Assembly: GCA_019747875.1 (NCBI GenBank)
Contig: JAIEQI010000086.1
Location: forward strand, 1 to 64,000
Direction of reading: 5' to 3'
DNA length: 64,000 bases
Source of the DNA: Candidatus Obscuribacterales bacterium
GTDB lineage: Bacteria; Cyanobacteriota; Vampirovibrionia; Obscuribacterales; Obscuribacteraceae
In this document: positions 18,314 through 27,349 of the stretch, piece after piece
Layout: each line of letters begins with the position of its first letter
How positions within the stretch are numbered: position 1 is the stretch's first letter
Position numbers and translations under genes: made by a program
The notes under the pieces: model-generated
Told to the model about the DNA's origin: nothing
What the model saw: the letters and a program-made list of their open reading frames with translations, nothing else
Databases searched by the model: none

Positions 18314-18349
18314 GGAGAGGCTCTTCTGAAAGGAGGAGCCTCTCCGTTT
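18314..18349 (+). terminator. Rho-independent terminator
   Basis: GGAGAGGCTC (18314-18323) and GAGCCTCTCC (18336-18345) form a perfect 10-bp stem with a 12-base loop, followed by GTTTTG. It must end a plus-strand transcript starting within the preceding 450 bases, although no solid gene is visible there. Confidence 0.75.
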
Positions 18350-18514
18350 TGTCATAGCTCTCCAGTGCTATCGTCACCCGTGAACGACCGTAATTGAAAA
18401 ACTTTTCTTGGTGCCAGCATGCTCGGAGCTTCGAGTGGTTCATCGCAAGAGGATCAGTCCTTGTCTTGGATTAAGAATCATGGTATCAATGTCACACAGT
18501 TTAGAGAGCTAAAA

Positions 18515-19201
18515 GTGGCCAAGATTCTAGTAATTGAAGATGATCAACTTATTGGCGAAAACGTCAAACTTTGGTTGGAGAAAGAGAACCATACGGTCGA
18601 TCTTGTAAAGGATGGGTCTGACGGATTTGATCAGCTGCTGAATTATAAGTACGATTTGGCTATCATCGATTGGAACCTGCCGGGCTTAGACGGTGCTAGC
18701 ATCTGTAGAAAGATTCGTACGGAAAAACCAGAACTCCCTATGCTTATGCTCACAGCAAAATCCTCCTTAAACGAGCGAGTGTTTGGTCTTGAAAGTGGAG
18801 CTTTCGATTACTTGATCAAACCCTGTTCGCTGACTGAGCTTTCAGCTCGCGTTCGCGCTCTTTTGCGCAGAATTCCAGCTCAGAAAGATCAACTTATCAG
18901 TCATAAGAACCTGAGCATTAGTGCTAACGCCCGCGAAGTCCTCGTCAATCAAAGACCGATCTCCTTGTCGCCAACGGAGTTCGATATTTTGATGATCTTA
19001 TGCAAAGAGCCGAACATATTTCTACAAACCAATAAATTGCTTTCTGCCCTGGCAAAGAATGATGTATCAAGCCAGCTGATACGTGTGCATATAACAAACC
19101 TGCGTAGAAAGCTTCTTGATGCTGAAGCGGCAGTGTATATCGTAGGTCAAAAAGGGGCGGGCTATGGACTCTTTCTTGAGCAACCGGTCGAAGAAGTTTA
19201 G
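18515..19201 (+). CDS. OmpR/PhoB-family response regulator
   Basis: 228 residues from the GTG at 18515, which follows GAGAG by six bases and puts the receiver domain at the N-terminus (AKILVIEDDQLIGENV). The in-frame ATG at 18419 would add 32 residues and is less likely. The phospho-acceptor is D52 in LAIIDWNLPGLDG. The conserved Thr/Ser and Lys are in MLTAKSS and LIKPCS. The C-terminal winged helix (about 130-225) contains LSPTEFDILMILC, the recognition helix VHITNLRRKL and the wing GQKGAGYGL. It binds DNA as a dimer when phosphorylated. The histidine kinase at 15761-17164 is a plausible partner. Confidence 0.92.
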   Translation: MAKILVIEDDQLIGENVKLWLEKENHTVDLVKDGSDGFDQLLNYKYDLAIIDWNLPGLDGASICRKIRTEKPELPMLMLTAKSSLNERVFGLESGAFDYLIKPCSLTELSARVRALLRRIPAQKDQLISHKNLSISANAREVLVNQRPISLSPTEFDILMILCKEPNIFLQTNKLLSALAKNDVSSQLIRVHITNLRRKLLDAEAAVYIVGQKGAGYGLFLEQPVEEV

Positions 19202-19281
19202 TGCTGCGATATTTGTCGGATAGAGTTTTGTCAGATATTTTGTATCGACCCTTTATCGAGACCAAGCAAACTTTATTTTCC

Positions 19282-22200
19282 TCACAGTACTATGCGCTCC
19301 TTTTCACCCACCTTTTGCTGAGTAGGATGGCTGCTTGCTTCCACAGACTCAACTATACTGCCGAGCTTTTTCATCAACGATAGTTCTTCCTCGGACATAG
19401 GCGCAATGCTTCTTCCCTTACGAAGCATACAAGCATATTGAAGACGGTCAAAAAAGGACTCAATTTGCTTGTCTGTGGGAGCACCGCTCGCGGAGTCGAT
19501 CTTCGTGCTTTTGCCCTTGTGTAATTTGACTTTCTCATCTACGAACTCCGGGCTTAAGGTCTTATGTTCTATGTTTTCCTGTCCGTTGTCGATGAGAGCT
19601 ATGGAAGGCAAAGCTAGGTCTTTTGATGTCTTCTTAGCAGGGGAGCGTTTATTCAACTCGCTTTGTTTATCTCCCCGACAATCTCCGAGTCCCGCAGACT
19701 CTGCTGATATTGGGTCGACGGCATTTGTACAGTCGATAGAATGTCCTGCTTCAGCATCGATCCGAGTAGCTGTCTCGGCGGTAGAAACATCGTCTAGCTT
19801 GCTCAGAAAGTCCAACTCTTTCCTAACTGACCATGAACTGCTCATCTGCGAGTTAACCTGCATTTCTGTCTGATACGGCTTGGGAGCTAAATGGTCGGGA
19901 TGATTTTTGTAGGCAAGCTGCCTCTTTGGCGCTAATTCGCTATCGTTCATTTCAATGCTGGCGATCACATCTCTATAGGATTTGGGCATCGTTTTTGGTG
20001 CTGATTCAGCTGCACGCTCGTAGCTAACCGAGCTATCGATCTGAGAATTAAAGTCGCTTGGAACGGAGCTACGCGGCATCGAAGGCGAGCGCAGCGGACT
20101 CGTTTGCGAAGGTACAGAAATGGGCTCTGTGTTTGCAAGGTCTGCCGCCGCTTTAGGGTAGCTAAGCGAAGCTGAAGTATAGTTTCTCGTGGGTCCAACA
20201 GGCGTGTAGTTGGAACTGAGGTCGACCGGTGTATAGTTCGGCACGGAATCTCGTCCATAAGAGGCGCTGGTAGAGCTTCGCGTTCCTCCTGGCGCACCGC
20301 CGTCGTTTTGGCTACTACCACCACCACTATTAGTTTCATCAATTGTGCCTGATACAAGCGCCATTCTTCTTGTCCAATTAGCGGTGCCGTTCAATCCGCC
20401 TCTACCGGAATTCTGGCTACCGGTCTGATCAATTTTGGGCAGCTCATCATTCAATCCAAGTCTTTGATTGACTGCTGCAGCGCCGCCAGATTGTTGCGTT
20501 TGCGGCGCACTAATGTCAAGTCCTGTGGTTCTTCCCATTGCAGCTTTGGTGTTGGATATTGAAGTTCTTGAAGTGCTATCCGCGCTGGCACTAGCACTGC
20601 CAGCGTCGCCGGCTATTGACCCTCCGAGTCCAGTTAAGGCAAGTCCATCTCCTATGGAAGCAAATTTGGGAAAGCCAGCTAAAGAGCGGGAAGAGCCTGA
20701 GTTTGCACCTCCTGTTGTGGTGCTTCCGTTCAGTGTCGCTATGCCGCTTGCAGGATCGGACTGTCCATTTGATCCAGCAATGACTGTCTGACCTCTGCCA
20801 GTTGAGGGAGGGGACTCTATGGATGGAGCGTTCTGACCCCCTGTTCCTATAGGTGGGCTTTGTGGATGGGCACCGCCACCGGCATTTCCGTGACCGCCGG
20901 CACTGCCACCACGAGAGCCACCACCTGTGCTACCAGAGCCGTGCGAGCCACCACCAGCGCCACTCTTTCCGGCACCGCTAGCTCCGCCGCCTTTTCCAGA
21001 GCCCGCACCGCCGCCTTTGCCCCCACCACCTTTACCTGCGGCTGCGGCTTTTTCGGCCATTTTACCGACTTCGGCACCGGCAGCTTTCACCAATCCAGCA
21101 AAGTCGAAAGCAAACTTGACGCAAGCCGTTGATAAAAAGTTGAGTGCGCTCATTATTACGGTCCCAGTGTCGTCGATGCCACGACAGCAGGCCATCAATA
21201 AGATTGTCGTATTCCAAAAAAGGCTCCAGAAACAGATCGTCACCACACCTTCGCACCAATTTGGAAATGCCTCTCGAAGCTGTTTGACTGGATATACCCA
21301 GAGCGCCGCAACCACCGGCCCGACGAACCAAAGGTAATACAAATAACACATTTGAAAGGCGCATAGTATGTTCCAGGTCATAGCTAACGCCGCACCCATG
21401 CCGTTATAGCCGGCCCGTTGGGCGTTCACTACATATGGTACCTTTTCATTAGCCTTATTCATTGGAGCTTCATACAAGCCAGCACAAGGATCTTCTAGTT
21501 TTACATCTAGATTCTTTCCTTCGAACTTAGCACGAGGCCCTTGTCCCTTCCCCTGCATCTTTCCTGCTTGTCCAGGGATATATCCCAGATTCTCGCCTGG
21601 AAGTCTTGCCGGATAGGCTCTAATTTGGGCACACATCGCGTCCCTATACATGTCCGATCCGAAGATCCGGCTGTATTCGGACGAGATGGTAAATGCAATT
21701 GAGTTTGATACATCAATACCGTAGTTTACTATCAAATAAGTTCCGGGAATCAAAAATATGGCAACTATAGATCGGTAGATTCCCTCAATAGGGCTGACCT
21801 CTCCAAATAAGGGAAAGCTTTGTGCCACGGTCGCTTTTGCTTGCGTTGCTATGGCACCGGGAAGTAATAGCAAAATTGCCATAGGCATAAATAATCGATC
21901 GCGAATTACGTTCCATTTGTTGCCGGCATTGACGGTAAAGTTTTCCAGGGCTGTCCTGCAAAAATCGAGCGCACAACCAGCCTCGTGTTTAGTCATGTCG
22001 GCGCTATTGTCCGCATTTTGCTGTGTCTGTACGTTGGCAGTTTCCTTTGCAACTTGTAGCCACTGATTGGGCTGCGCCAGCGCTGCGGTCGTTGCTGATG
22101 CCGCGCGGCTTACCATATCGGCAGTGTCGCTTGCTGTTGGTGTGTACTCCCCCTTCTTATGCTCTTCAGCCATTTGATCTTTGATGCCCTTAATGGCGCC

Positions 22201-23655
22201 CGTTCCGCCCGTAGTTTGAAATCCAGGAAGATCAAAAGGCCATTTCATAGGGGCGATCATTGTTTGACTCGTCGGATTTGTTACCTTGCCATTCTCATGC
22301 TTAAAGACGCCGCCGGGAATAGTACTGTCATTAGCCCACGCACCTTCTGGAAATGATTTGGCAGCCTCGATGGCTGTTGTTGCCGGACAGGCAAGAGCCG
22401 GTCCACCTTCGCCGGAATTGCTGCTGCCGGGATTGCTACCACCGCCACCGCCATCAATAGGAGTAGGCGCCCAGGGGGTACCCTCACTTGGTGGCGCTGG
22501 CTTCGGATTGGGCGGTAGCTCCGGCGGGGGTGTCCCTGGCTCTCTCGGAATTCGAGGTCTGGATTTTGGCGGAGTCGGGGACCAGGGGGAACTTACTACT
22601 CGCGGAATTTTTTCATGCGTTCTGTTGCGTGGATTTTTTGTTTTGGGATCTGGCTTAGGCGTTTCGTCATATTTATGCCATTTAGGATCCTTTGGATCGG
22701 GATTTGGCTGCTCCTCATATTTATGCCATTTAGGATCCTTTGGATCAGGATTTGGCTGCTCATCATACTTATGCCATTTAGGAGCCTTTGGATCAGGATT
22801 TGGCGGGTTGCTTTTTCGCGGCTGCTTCTTATGAGGATCTGGATGGATCTCTTCACCAATTCGCCATTCTATCTTTCTTGGATCAGGATTGATTTTTCCA
22901 GGGTGCTTGTCCTTCTTGTGGTCTGGATCCGGAACGATCTCAGCAGGAGAGTTTCCCTCAGGCGCTACAGTTCGCCCGAAAAGTTTGGACTGAATTGCAT
23001 CTCCAATCTGTCTGAAGATATTGCCGTCTGGAAAAGCTTTAAGAGGGTCGCTATATCTTTGTAATTGATTAACGGGAAGTTCGCCCGGTGCCTTTTGTAT
23101 TACTTGCTGTCCTTCTGGGTCTTGCAATGTAATGTCTTCCTCGCCGATCGGCCGAGAAGATTTTCGTGCTAGCAGTTCTTTTCTGGATGACGAGAATTTG
23201 TCTGTAGTTGGATCCTGTCCTTTTGTTATTTTCCTGGGTCCTTTGTCAGTCAATTCATATTGCAGGGTCTCGGCCAGAATCGGCTCTTGTCTCATTCCGG
23301 AGCCAAATTTCTTATTTCCTCTTCGGACAACCGTTAAGTAAAGAATGTTCCTTTCGACATTAGCGTTAAGCACCAGATCTCTCATCCGTATACCTGCTTC
23401 GGCAGCAGCCGAAAGCGGCCTGACATACGTTACCGAAGTCGGAAATTGCTTAGACTGCATCGTCAAACCGACAATCTCGCAAGCAGAAACCATTACATCT
23501 GCCTTACCATAGAGTTTTACCGGCATTGCATTGGTGCTCTCTGGCGAGTTCTCGCTGCAATGCGCTGGTTGGAAGGCGACAATTGCGGAGATACTGGCAA
23601 ACGTAGCAAGGAGTTTGAACGAACTCTTATCGGTTCGCTTGCTGAACTTGATCAT
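19282..23655 (-). CDS. Giant polytopic VirB6/TrbL-like protein with PDZ-like N-terminal domain
   Basis: 1457 residues from the ATG at 23655, which begins a signal peptide (MIKFSKRTDKSSFKLLATF...AHCS); an upstream in-frame ATG at 23748 would bury it. Order: signal peptide; PDZ-like segment (about 45-125, PLSAAAEAGIRMRDLVL, YLTVVRRG); Lys/Pro/Asp-rich stretch with 16-residue tandem repeats (PNPDPKDPKWHKYEEQ); Pro/Gly linker; then about residues 600-880 with six or more membrane helices (MAILLLLPGAIATQAK, YRSIVAIFLIPGTYLIVNYGID, YYLWFVGPVVAALW). After the helices come a Gly/Ser-rich hinge and about 500 low-complexity residues. The membrane part resembles VirB6/TrbL channel components of type IV secretion and is closely paralogous to the next gene. 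Function is inferred. Confidence 0.65.
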   Translation of the reverse strand: MIKFSKRTDKSSFKLLATFASISAIVAFQPAHCSENSPESTNAMPVKLYGKADVMVSACEIVGLTMQSKQFPTSVTYVRPLSAAAEAGIRMRDLVLNANVERNILYLTVVRRGNKKFGSGMRQEPILAETLQYELTDKGPRKITKGQDPTTDKFSSSRKELLARKSSRPIGEEDITLQDPEGQQVIQKAPGELPVNQLQRYSDPLKAFPDGNIFRQIGDAIQSKLFGRTVAPEGNSPAEIVPDPDHKKDKHPGKINPDPRKIEWRIGEEIHPDPHKKQPRKSNPPNPDPKAPKWHKYDEQPNPDPKDPKWHKYEEQPNPDPKDPKWHKYDETPKPDPKTKNPRNRTHEKIPRVVSSPWSPTPPKSRPRIPREPGTPPPELPPNPKPAPPSEGTPWAPTPIDGGGGGSNPGSSNSGEGGPALACPATTAIEAAKSFPEGAWANDSTIPGGVFKHENGKVTNPTSQTMIAPMKWPFDLPGFQTTGGTGAIKGIKDQMAEEHKKGEYTPTASDTADMVSRAASATTAALAQPNQWLQVAKETANVQTQQNADNSADMTKHEAGCALDFCRTALENFTVNAGNKWNVIRDRLFMPMAILLLLPGAIATQAKATVAQSFPLFGEVSPIEGIYRSIVAIFLIPGTYLIVNYGIDVSNSIAFTISSEYSRIFGSDMYRDAMCAQIRAYPARLPGENLGYIPGQAGKMQGKGQGPRAKFEGKNLDVKLEDPCAGLYEAPMNKANEKVPYVVNAQRAGYNGMGAALAMTWNILCAFQMCYLYYLWFVGPVVAALWVYPVKQLREAFPNWCEGVVTICFWSLFWNTTILLMACCRGIDDTGTVIMSALNFLSTACVKFAFDFAGLVKAAGAEVGKMAEKAAAAGKGGGGKGGGAGSGKGGGASGAGKSGAGGGSHGSGSTGGGSRGGSAGGHGNAGGGAHPQSPPIGTGGQNAPSIESPPSTGRGQTVIAGSNGQSDPASGIATLNGSTTTGGANSGSSRSLAGFPKFASIGDGLALTGLGGSIAGDAGSASASADSTSRTSISNTKAAMGRTTGLDISAPQTQQSGGAAAVNQRLGLNDELPKIDQTGSQNSGRGGLNGTANWTRRMALVSGTIDETNSGGGSSQNDGGAPGGTRSSTSASYGRDSVPNYTPVDLSSNYTPVGPTRNYTSASLSYPKAAADLANTEPISVPSQTSPLRSPSMPRSSVPSDFNSQIDSSVSYERAAESAPKTMPKSYRDVIASIEMNDSELAPKRQLAYKNHPDHLAPKPYQTEMQVNSQMSSSWSVRKELDFLSKLDDVSTAETATRIDAEAGHSIDCTNAVDPISAESAGLGDCRGDKQSELNKRSPAKKTSKDLALPSIALIDNGQENIEHKTLSPEFVDEKVKLHKGKSTKIDSASGAPTDKQIESFFDRLQYACMLRKGRSIAPMSEEELSLMKKLGSIVESVEASSHPTQQKVGEKERIVL
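22647..22814. repeat. 48-bp tandem repeats inside the giant membrane protein gene
   Basis: Three consecutive 48-base units begin at 22671, 22719 and 22767, nearly identical at DNA level, with a partial unit at 22647-22670. They encode PNPDPK(D/A)PKWHKY(D/E)EQ repeats. The low divergence points to recent expansion and likely copy-number variation. Confidence 0.85.
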
Positions 23656-23775
23656 ATTAGTAATACCTGTTAGCCGAAGACACGAGTGTTCTTTATTGAG
23701 AATAAGATTTGGTTGTAAAAGATTTTGTGGAAAGCATGATGATTGCATTCCTGTAAAATCGACTTGTGCATGCTT

Positions 23776-25788
23776 CTAGGCACTGCTTGGCGGCGGTTCC
23801 ATACCGGCGTCGATGAACCCATTTATCGGCTCAGCACTTGCATAGGCGCTTCCTGAGGCACCCTTGCCAGTTCCGCTATTTCCATCGCCGCGACCACTAT
23901 TTACATCACCAGCCATTGGACTGTCGAGACCTGACTGAGCTGCACCGGCGCCTTTTGTATTTGCAGAACCGTTGCTTTTCCCTCCGGAGCTTCCGCCGCC
24001 TTGTGGATTGCCGCCTTGTCCAGAAGCACCACCGGCGCCACCACCGCCGGAGCCACCAGCACCGCCACCACCGCTATGCTGTTGGGCTTTTTCTAAGACA
24101 TGGCTTACTATTTCACCTGGCTTGAATTCGAATGGCTGAAACGGTGCCATGACCAGGATTCCCATAAAGGCTGCAAAATAATATAGCTCAAATTCGTCAG
24201 TGGCATTGACACCTTGCTGCAACCGGACGACCATGCAAAGCAAAACAATGCACCACCAGAATTTCCAAAGAGAAAGTACAATCACTCCGTCAAGCCAGCT
24301 CGAAAATGCTTTCTTGAACAGATCCTTGCCAACCCCTGCAGGCCATGCATACAATGCCGCAGCTATTGGTCCAAGCAAGAAAAGGTAAAGCATCATAATG
24401 AATTGAAATGCACTTAGAATTTCTAATCCCTGCCCTAGCATATTAGCGACCGTGTTTACCCAATTTTGAATGCCAACGGTAAGATCCGACATCCGCTCCT
24501 GAACAGCGGATTTTGCTGAGGTACCAGCCACTTTCCCCTGGCATTGTTTTGCGAGAATTTTTTTGATGCACCCATCATTGTTTTTTGGATCGGTTGCGTA
24601 TGCTTGCTCACCAATCCATTTCATAAGTATTCCAAGTTTCACTTGCTCTGCCACCGGAGCGGTCAAGGCGTTGCCCATATCGATGCAATAGCTCACCGCC
24701 AATTGCGTTGCCGGAATCAGAAAGATGGCAACAATGGCGCGAAAAATGCCAATAAAAGGGCTGCTTGTATCCTCATCTTGAGCACAAAGAATGCCGAATG
24801 ATACCAGGCATTTTGTTTGAGTAATGATTGCACCTGGTAACAGTAAAAGCAGCGCCATCGGAATGTAGCACTGCTTATACATCTGTTGAACCATCCATAC
24901 GACGTCTGACTCCGTTTTGAAGGCAGCATGCGCCGAGCAGCGGCTGGCAGCATTCTCATTGGCAACATTTATAAGTGGCAAGATCATGCAATCAAATGCT
25001 GCTGCACAATTTGCTTGCGCTGCATTACCCTGATTATCAGAATTCTGGGCATTTTGCGCCTGGTGAGCGCCTTTTGCTACGCCAGCTGCAGCAGCAGGAT
25101 TTGTTACTTGCTGGCGGACCTGATCGCCAACACTGCCCAGCAGTGTAGCTAGATTGCTTTGAATCAATGGCAGCCCCGAATGAGCTTTTCTGCCTGATTC
25201 AGGAACGCCGGCGTCGCCTTTGCTGTCCGTGTGATTTCCGATTGAATGCAAGATTGAGTTAGCTGCTCCACCGACAGCGTTTCGCTTTGATTTAGGAGTA
25301 GCTATAGTTCCCTTATGGCGGTAGCAGGGCTTCTTATCCTCTTTCGACCGTGGCTCTAAGTTCTTTTGGGAAGCATATTTGACAGGAGTTTCTGGTCCAT
25401 CAGCCTTCACCGCAGTTTCAGCATTGTTGTCATCTCTTTTTTGCTCGGTAATAATCGGCTCTCCGTTAGCATTCGTTTTGCTTGAGCCTCCGCTCCTTCC
25501 TCCAGAGTGATTTGGCGGCGTTTTTCCATTTTTTATGGGTGACGCTTCCGGCGCTTCTGTTTTCTGATGATCATCACTACGATACTGCTTTCCTCCCTGT
25601 GGTCCCTGGCAGCAATCCTTGTAGACGTCAAACACTCGTGGTGGTGAATAAGTCTTGCCATTGTCGAGCAAGTCCTGCGCTGAACTGCCTGTGCTGCTCC
25701 ACGCCGGTTGTCCTGATCCAATAAGGCAAATGAAAATGGAAGGAAGCAATTTTGCCATACGCAATGCCGGTCTATTCAACTTCCACAT
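23776..25788 (-). CDS. Polytopic VirB6/TrbL-like protein, paralogue of the neighbouring giant
   Basis: 670 residues. A signal peptide (MAKLLPSIFICLIGSGQPAWS) is followed by a polar, charged region to about residue 260 with several cysteines. Membrane helices span about 310-560: PMALLLLLPGAIITQTK, FRAIVAIFLIPATQLAVSYCID, MLYLFLLGPIAAALYAWP, and LWKFWWCIVLLCMVV. A Gly-rich hinge (GGGGAGGSGGGGAGG) and polar tail close it. The helices align by eye with those of the 1457-residue protein: LLLLPGAI-TQ-K, (S/A)IVAIFLIP-T, GP--AAL--(Y/W)P. The order fits VirB6/TrbL-type inner-membrane components. The two genes are 120 bases apart on the same strand, likely one transcript. Assignment to type IV secretion is inference; no VirB4 or VirD4 ATPase is in the window. 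Confidence 0.65.
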   Translation of the reverse strand: MWKLNRPALRMAKLLPSIFICLIGSGQPAWSSTGSSAQDLLDNGKTYSPPRVFDVYKDCCQGPQGGKQYRSDDHQKTEAPEASPIKNGKTPPNHSGGRSGGSSKTNANGEPIITEQKRDDNNAETAVKADGPETPVKYASQKNLEPRSKEDKKPCYRHKGTIATPKSKRNAVGGAANSILHSIGNHTDSKGDAGVPESGRKAHSGLPLIQSNLATLLGSVGDQVRQQVTNPAAAAGVAKGAHQAQNAQNSDNQGNAAQANCAAAFDCMILPLINVANENAASRCSAHAAFKTESDVVWMVQQMYKQCYIPMALLLLLPGAIITQTKCLVSFGILCAQDEDTSSPFIGIFRAIVAIFLIPATQLAVSYCIDMGNALTAPVAEQVKLGILMKWIGEQAYATDPKNNDGCIKKILAKQCQGKVAGTSAKSAVQERMSDLTVGIQNWVNTVANMLGQGLEILSAFQFIMMLYLFLLGPIAAALYAWPAGVGKDLFKKAFSSWLDGVIVLSLWKFWWCIVLLCMVVRLQQGVNATDEFELYYFAAFMGILVMAPFQPFEFKPGEIVSHVLEKAQQHSGGGGAGGSGGGGAGGASGQGGNPQGGGSSGGKSNGSANTKGAGAAQSGLDSPMAGDVNSGRGDGNSGTGKGASGSAYASAEPINGFIDAGMEPPPSSA

Positions 25789-25903
25789 AATAGTAAGGTC
25801 CTCACATAGTGCTATGAAATTTGCTCATGCGACAAATCCCAGCGAGTTACTGCAGTAACTTGTTATTTGTGCACAAGTAATTAGTTGGTGGACTGAGTCT
25901 GTA

Positions 25904-26464
25904 CTAACGAATTCTTCCGTGCACACTCATAGAAGGAGTATCCATGCCTGATCTGAGTTGCGCTGAGACGTTGGAGTAATCCATCCTGTATGATTTTGCA
26001 ATTAGCTGTGGGGACGAACAAGCTTTTTCTTTTCTGCACAAGCTTCCATTTACTGTGCCGCTAAACGAAGCAGCTGGCAAAATCATAGCTCTTGTCCGCG
26101 TAGTAATGCGGTCGTTTTTCGGCAATGGAAGAGTTGCCGACTTCTTATAAATAGTACGCGTTGGTTTTAGAGCAACGTTGCTTCGACTGCTGTTCTTATC
26201 AACAAAATAACCAGGAGCTACTCTCTGGTAAGAAGACTGAGTAAAGCTTGTCATCGCTGACCAATTCCATCGCGCCAGATTGGGATCGTTGTCCGTTAGA
26301 ACCTTTTCCCATCCGGCTACAGTGACTGCACCGCTTGTATACCTGACACCGGGAATGCATCCGGCAGAGTGAGCGGAATACTCTGTAATGTCTTGCGAAA
26401 ATGCGCTGGTCTGAAAAGCAAAAGCTGAATAGAAGCCAATGATGGCGCTCATAAAATTCTTCAT
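25904..26464 (-). CDS. Small exported protein upstream of the VirB6-like pair
   Basis: 186 residues from the ATG at 26464, which has GAGG seven bases upstream; an in-frame ATG at 26503 is less likely. Residues 1-23 are a signal peptide (MKNFMSAIIGFYSAFAFQTSAFSQ). The mature part has three cysteines (AGCIPG, SLCRKEKACSS) and a Ser/Thr/Arg-rich basic middle. No family recognised. Same strand as the two large membrane proteins and 115 bases before the first, so likely part of the same unit and periplasmic. Confidence 0.65.
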   Translation of the reverse strand: MKNFMSAIIGFYSAFAFQTSAFSQDITEYSAHSAGCIPGVRYTSGAVTVAGWEKVLTDNDPNLARWNWSAMTSFTQSSYQRVAPGYFVDKNSSRSNVALKPTRTIYKKSATLPLPKNDRITTRTRAMILPAASFSGTVNGSLCRKEKACSSPQLIAKSYRMDYSNVSAQLRSGMDTPSMSVHGRIR

Positions 26465-26757
26465 TTGAAAACCTCGACACGTAATCTTATGGTAAGCAAT
26501 CAAGGTAAAATATTTTGTGAAATGGAAAGAGAATAGTGACAGCGTTTATACCTGAGCAACGCGCCACCATTCGGTCTTCTCGTCCAGGTATCCAATTAAC
26601 TCAGTACTGCGATCACCAAATATCGAGAGAGTTCTTGCTGCGATAGACAAGAATGGGCGTTTGGCTAAGTGATTCTTGTCATTGTGACATGAAATCTTAA
26701 CTCTAGACATGTGATTCTATTACTCAAGTTTGTGACTTATTGCAGGGGTGGTAAAGC

Positions 26758-27210
26758 ATGGCTGAGTTTGAAAATACAGATAACTCCAGGCAAACGGACA
26801 ATGTTCGTGAGAATACTGAATCACGAGGCGCCGAAAGTGCAATGCAAAACGAAGTGAATGAATCAAGGCAAAACGCGTCAAACATCTCGGATAGCAGAAA
26901 CAATGGCAGTGCCGACTCATATCTTCCTGATATGGAAATTAGTGGCTTGGACTCTGAGAATACCGACGCCCCCAAGGATGAAACGGAGAAACCGCAATCT
27001 GACGAGGACAAAAAGGATGGACCTCGGAACGACGGCACCGACCCCACTTATGATCAGAAAGCTAAAGAGAAACCCAACGAGCCGGAAGACGGACGAAAAG
27101 ATGGTCCAAACTTTCAACTAGACATGGGAAACTATGAGAAGCGTGAACAAAAGAATAAACCGCAGGAAGCTACCGAAAGTAAGCAATCGACTCTTCCGAA
27201 GAGGAGATAA
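26758..27210 (+). CDS. Fully disordered acidic protein (effector-like family)
   Basis: 150 residues with a GGGGTGG ribosome binding site six bases before the ATG. It has almost no hydrophobic content and is rich in Asn, Asp, Glu, Arg, Lys and Ser. It contains YLPDMEISGLD at about 55-65, the same LP-x-(L/M)-x-(I/L/V) pattern seen in the 7688 and 13923 proteins, and later repeats of DGP(R/N) and KDGP. There is no catalytic C-terminal domain: it looks like the N-terminal module alone. A terminator follows. Adjacent to the VirB6-like operon (divergent) and the first kinase gene. Confidence 0.6.
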   Translation: MAEFENTDNSRQTDNVRENTESRGAESAMQNEVNESRQNASNISDSRNNGSADSYLPDMEISGLDSENTDAPKDETEKPQSDEDKKDGPRNDGTDPTYDQKAKEKPNEPEDGRKDGPNFQLDMGNYEKREQKNKPQEATESKQSTLPKRR

Positions 27211-27260
27211 CGCAGGCTAACGAACTCGAAGGCTTTGCTTTGGTGAGTCGAGTTTATTTT

Positions 27261-27294
27261 GCAAGGGTGCAAAGTGCTTGAAGTGCACCCTTGC
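27261..27294 (+). terminator. Stem-loop after the 150-residue gene
   Basis: GCAAGGGTGCA and TGCACCCTTGC form a perfect 11-bp stem with a 12-base loop. Only a short T-rich tail follows. It separates the small gene from the kinase gene. Confidence 0.65.
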
Positions 27295-27349
27295 CTGCTA
27301 TTTACTTTTGGGTATGTATTAACGAGAAGTTTCACAAGGTCTTCCTCAG

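Larger units (their letters stand above)
17849..18514. other. Long intergenic stretch before the response regulator
   Basis: About 665 bases between divergent genes. It holds a 14-base inverted repeat at 18015-18063 and a strong terminator at 18314-18349, with a possible small ORF or RNA between them. Several short open frames cross it without ribosome binding sites. Confidence 0.5.

Noticed and set aside
20927-21337. Pro-rich plus-strand frame opposite the Gly-rich hinge
   Set aside because: It is the reverse complement of Gly/Ala codons in the real membrane-protein gene.
22286-22834. 182-codon plus-strand frame with repeats
   Set aside because: Shadow of the Pro/Asp-rich repeats of the giant membrane protein on the other strand.
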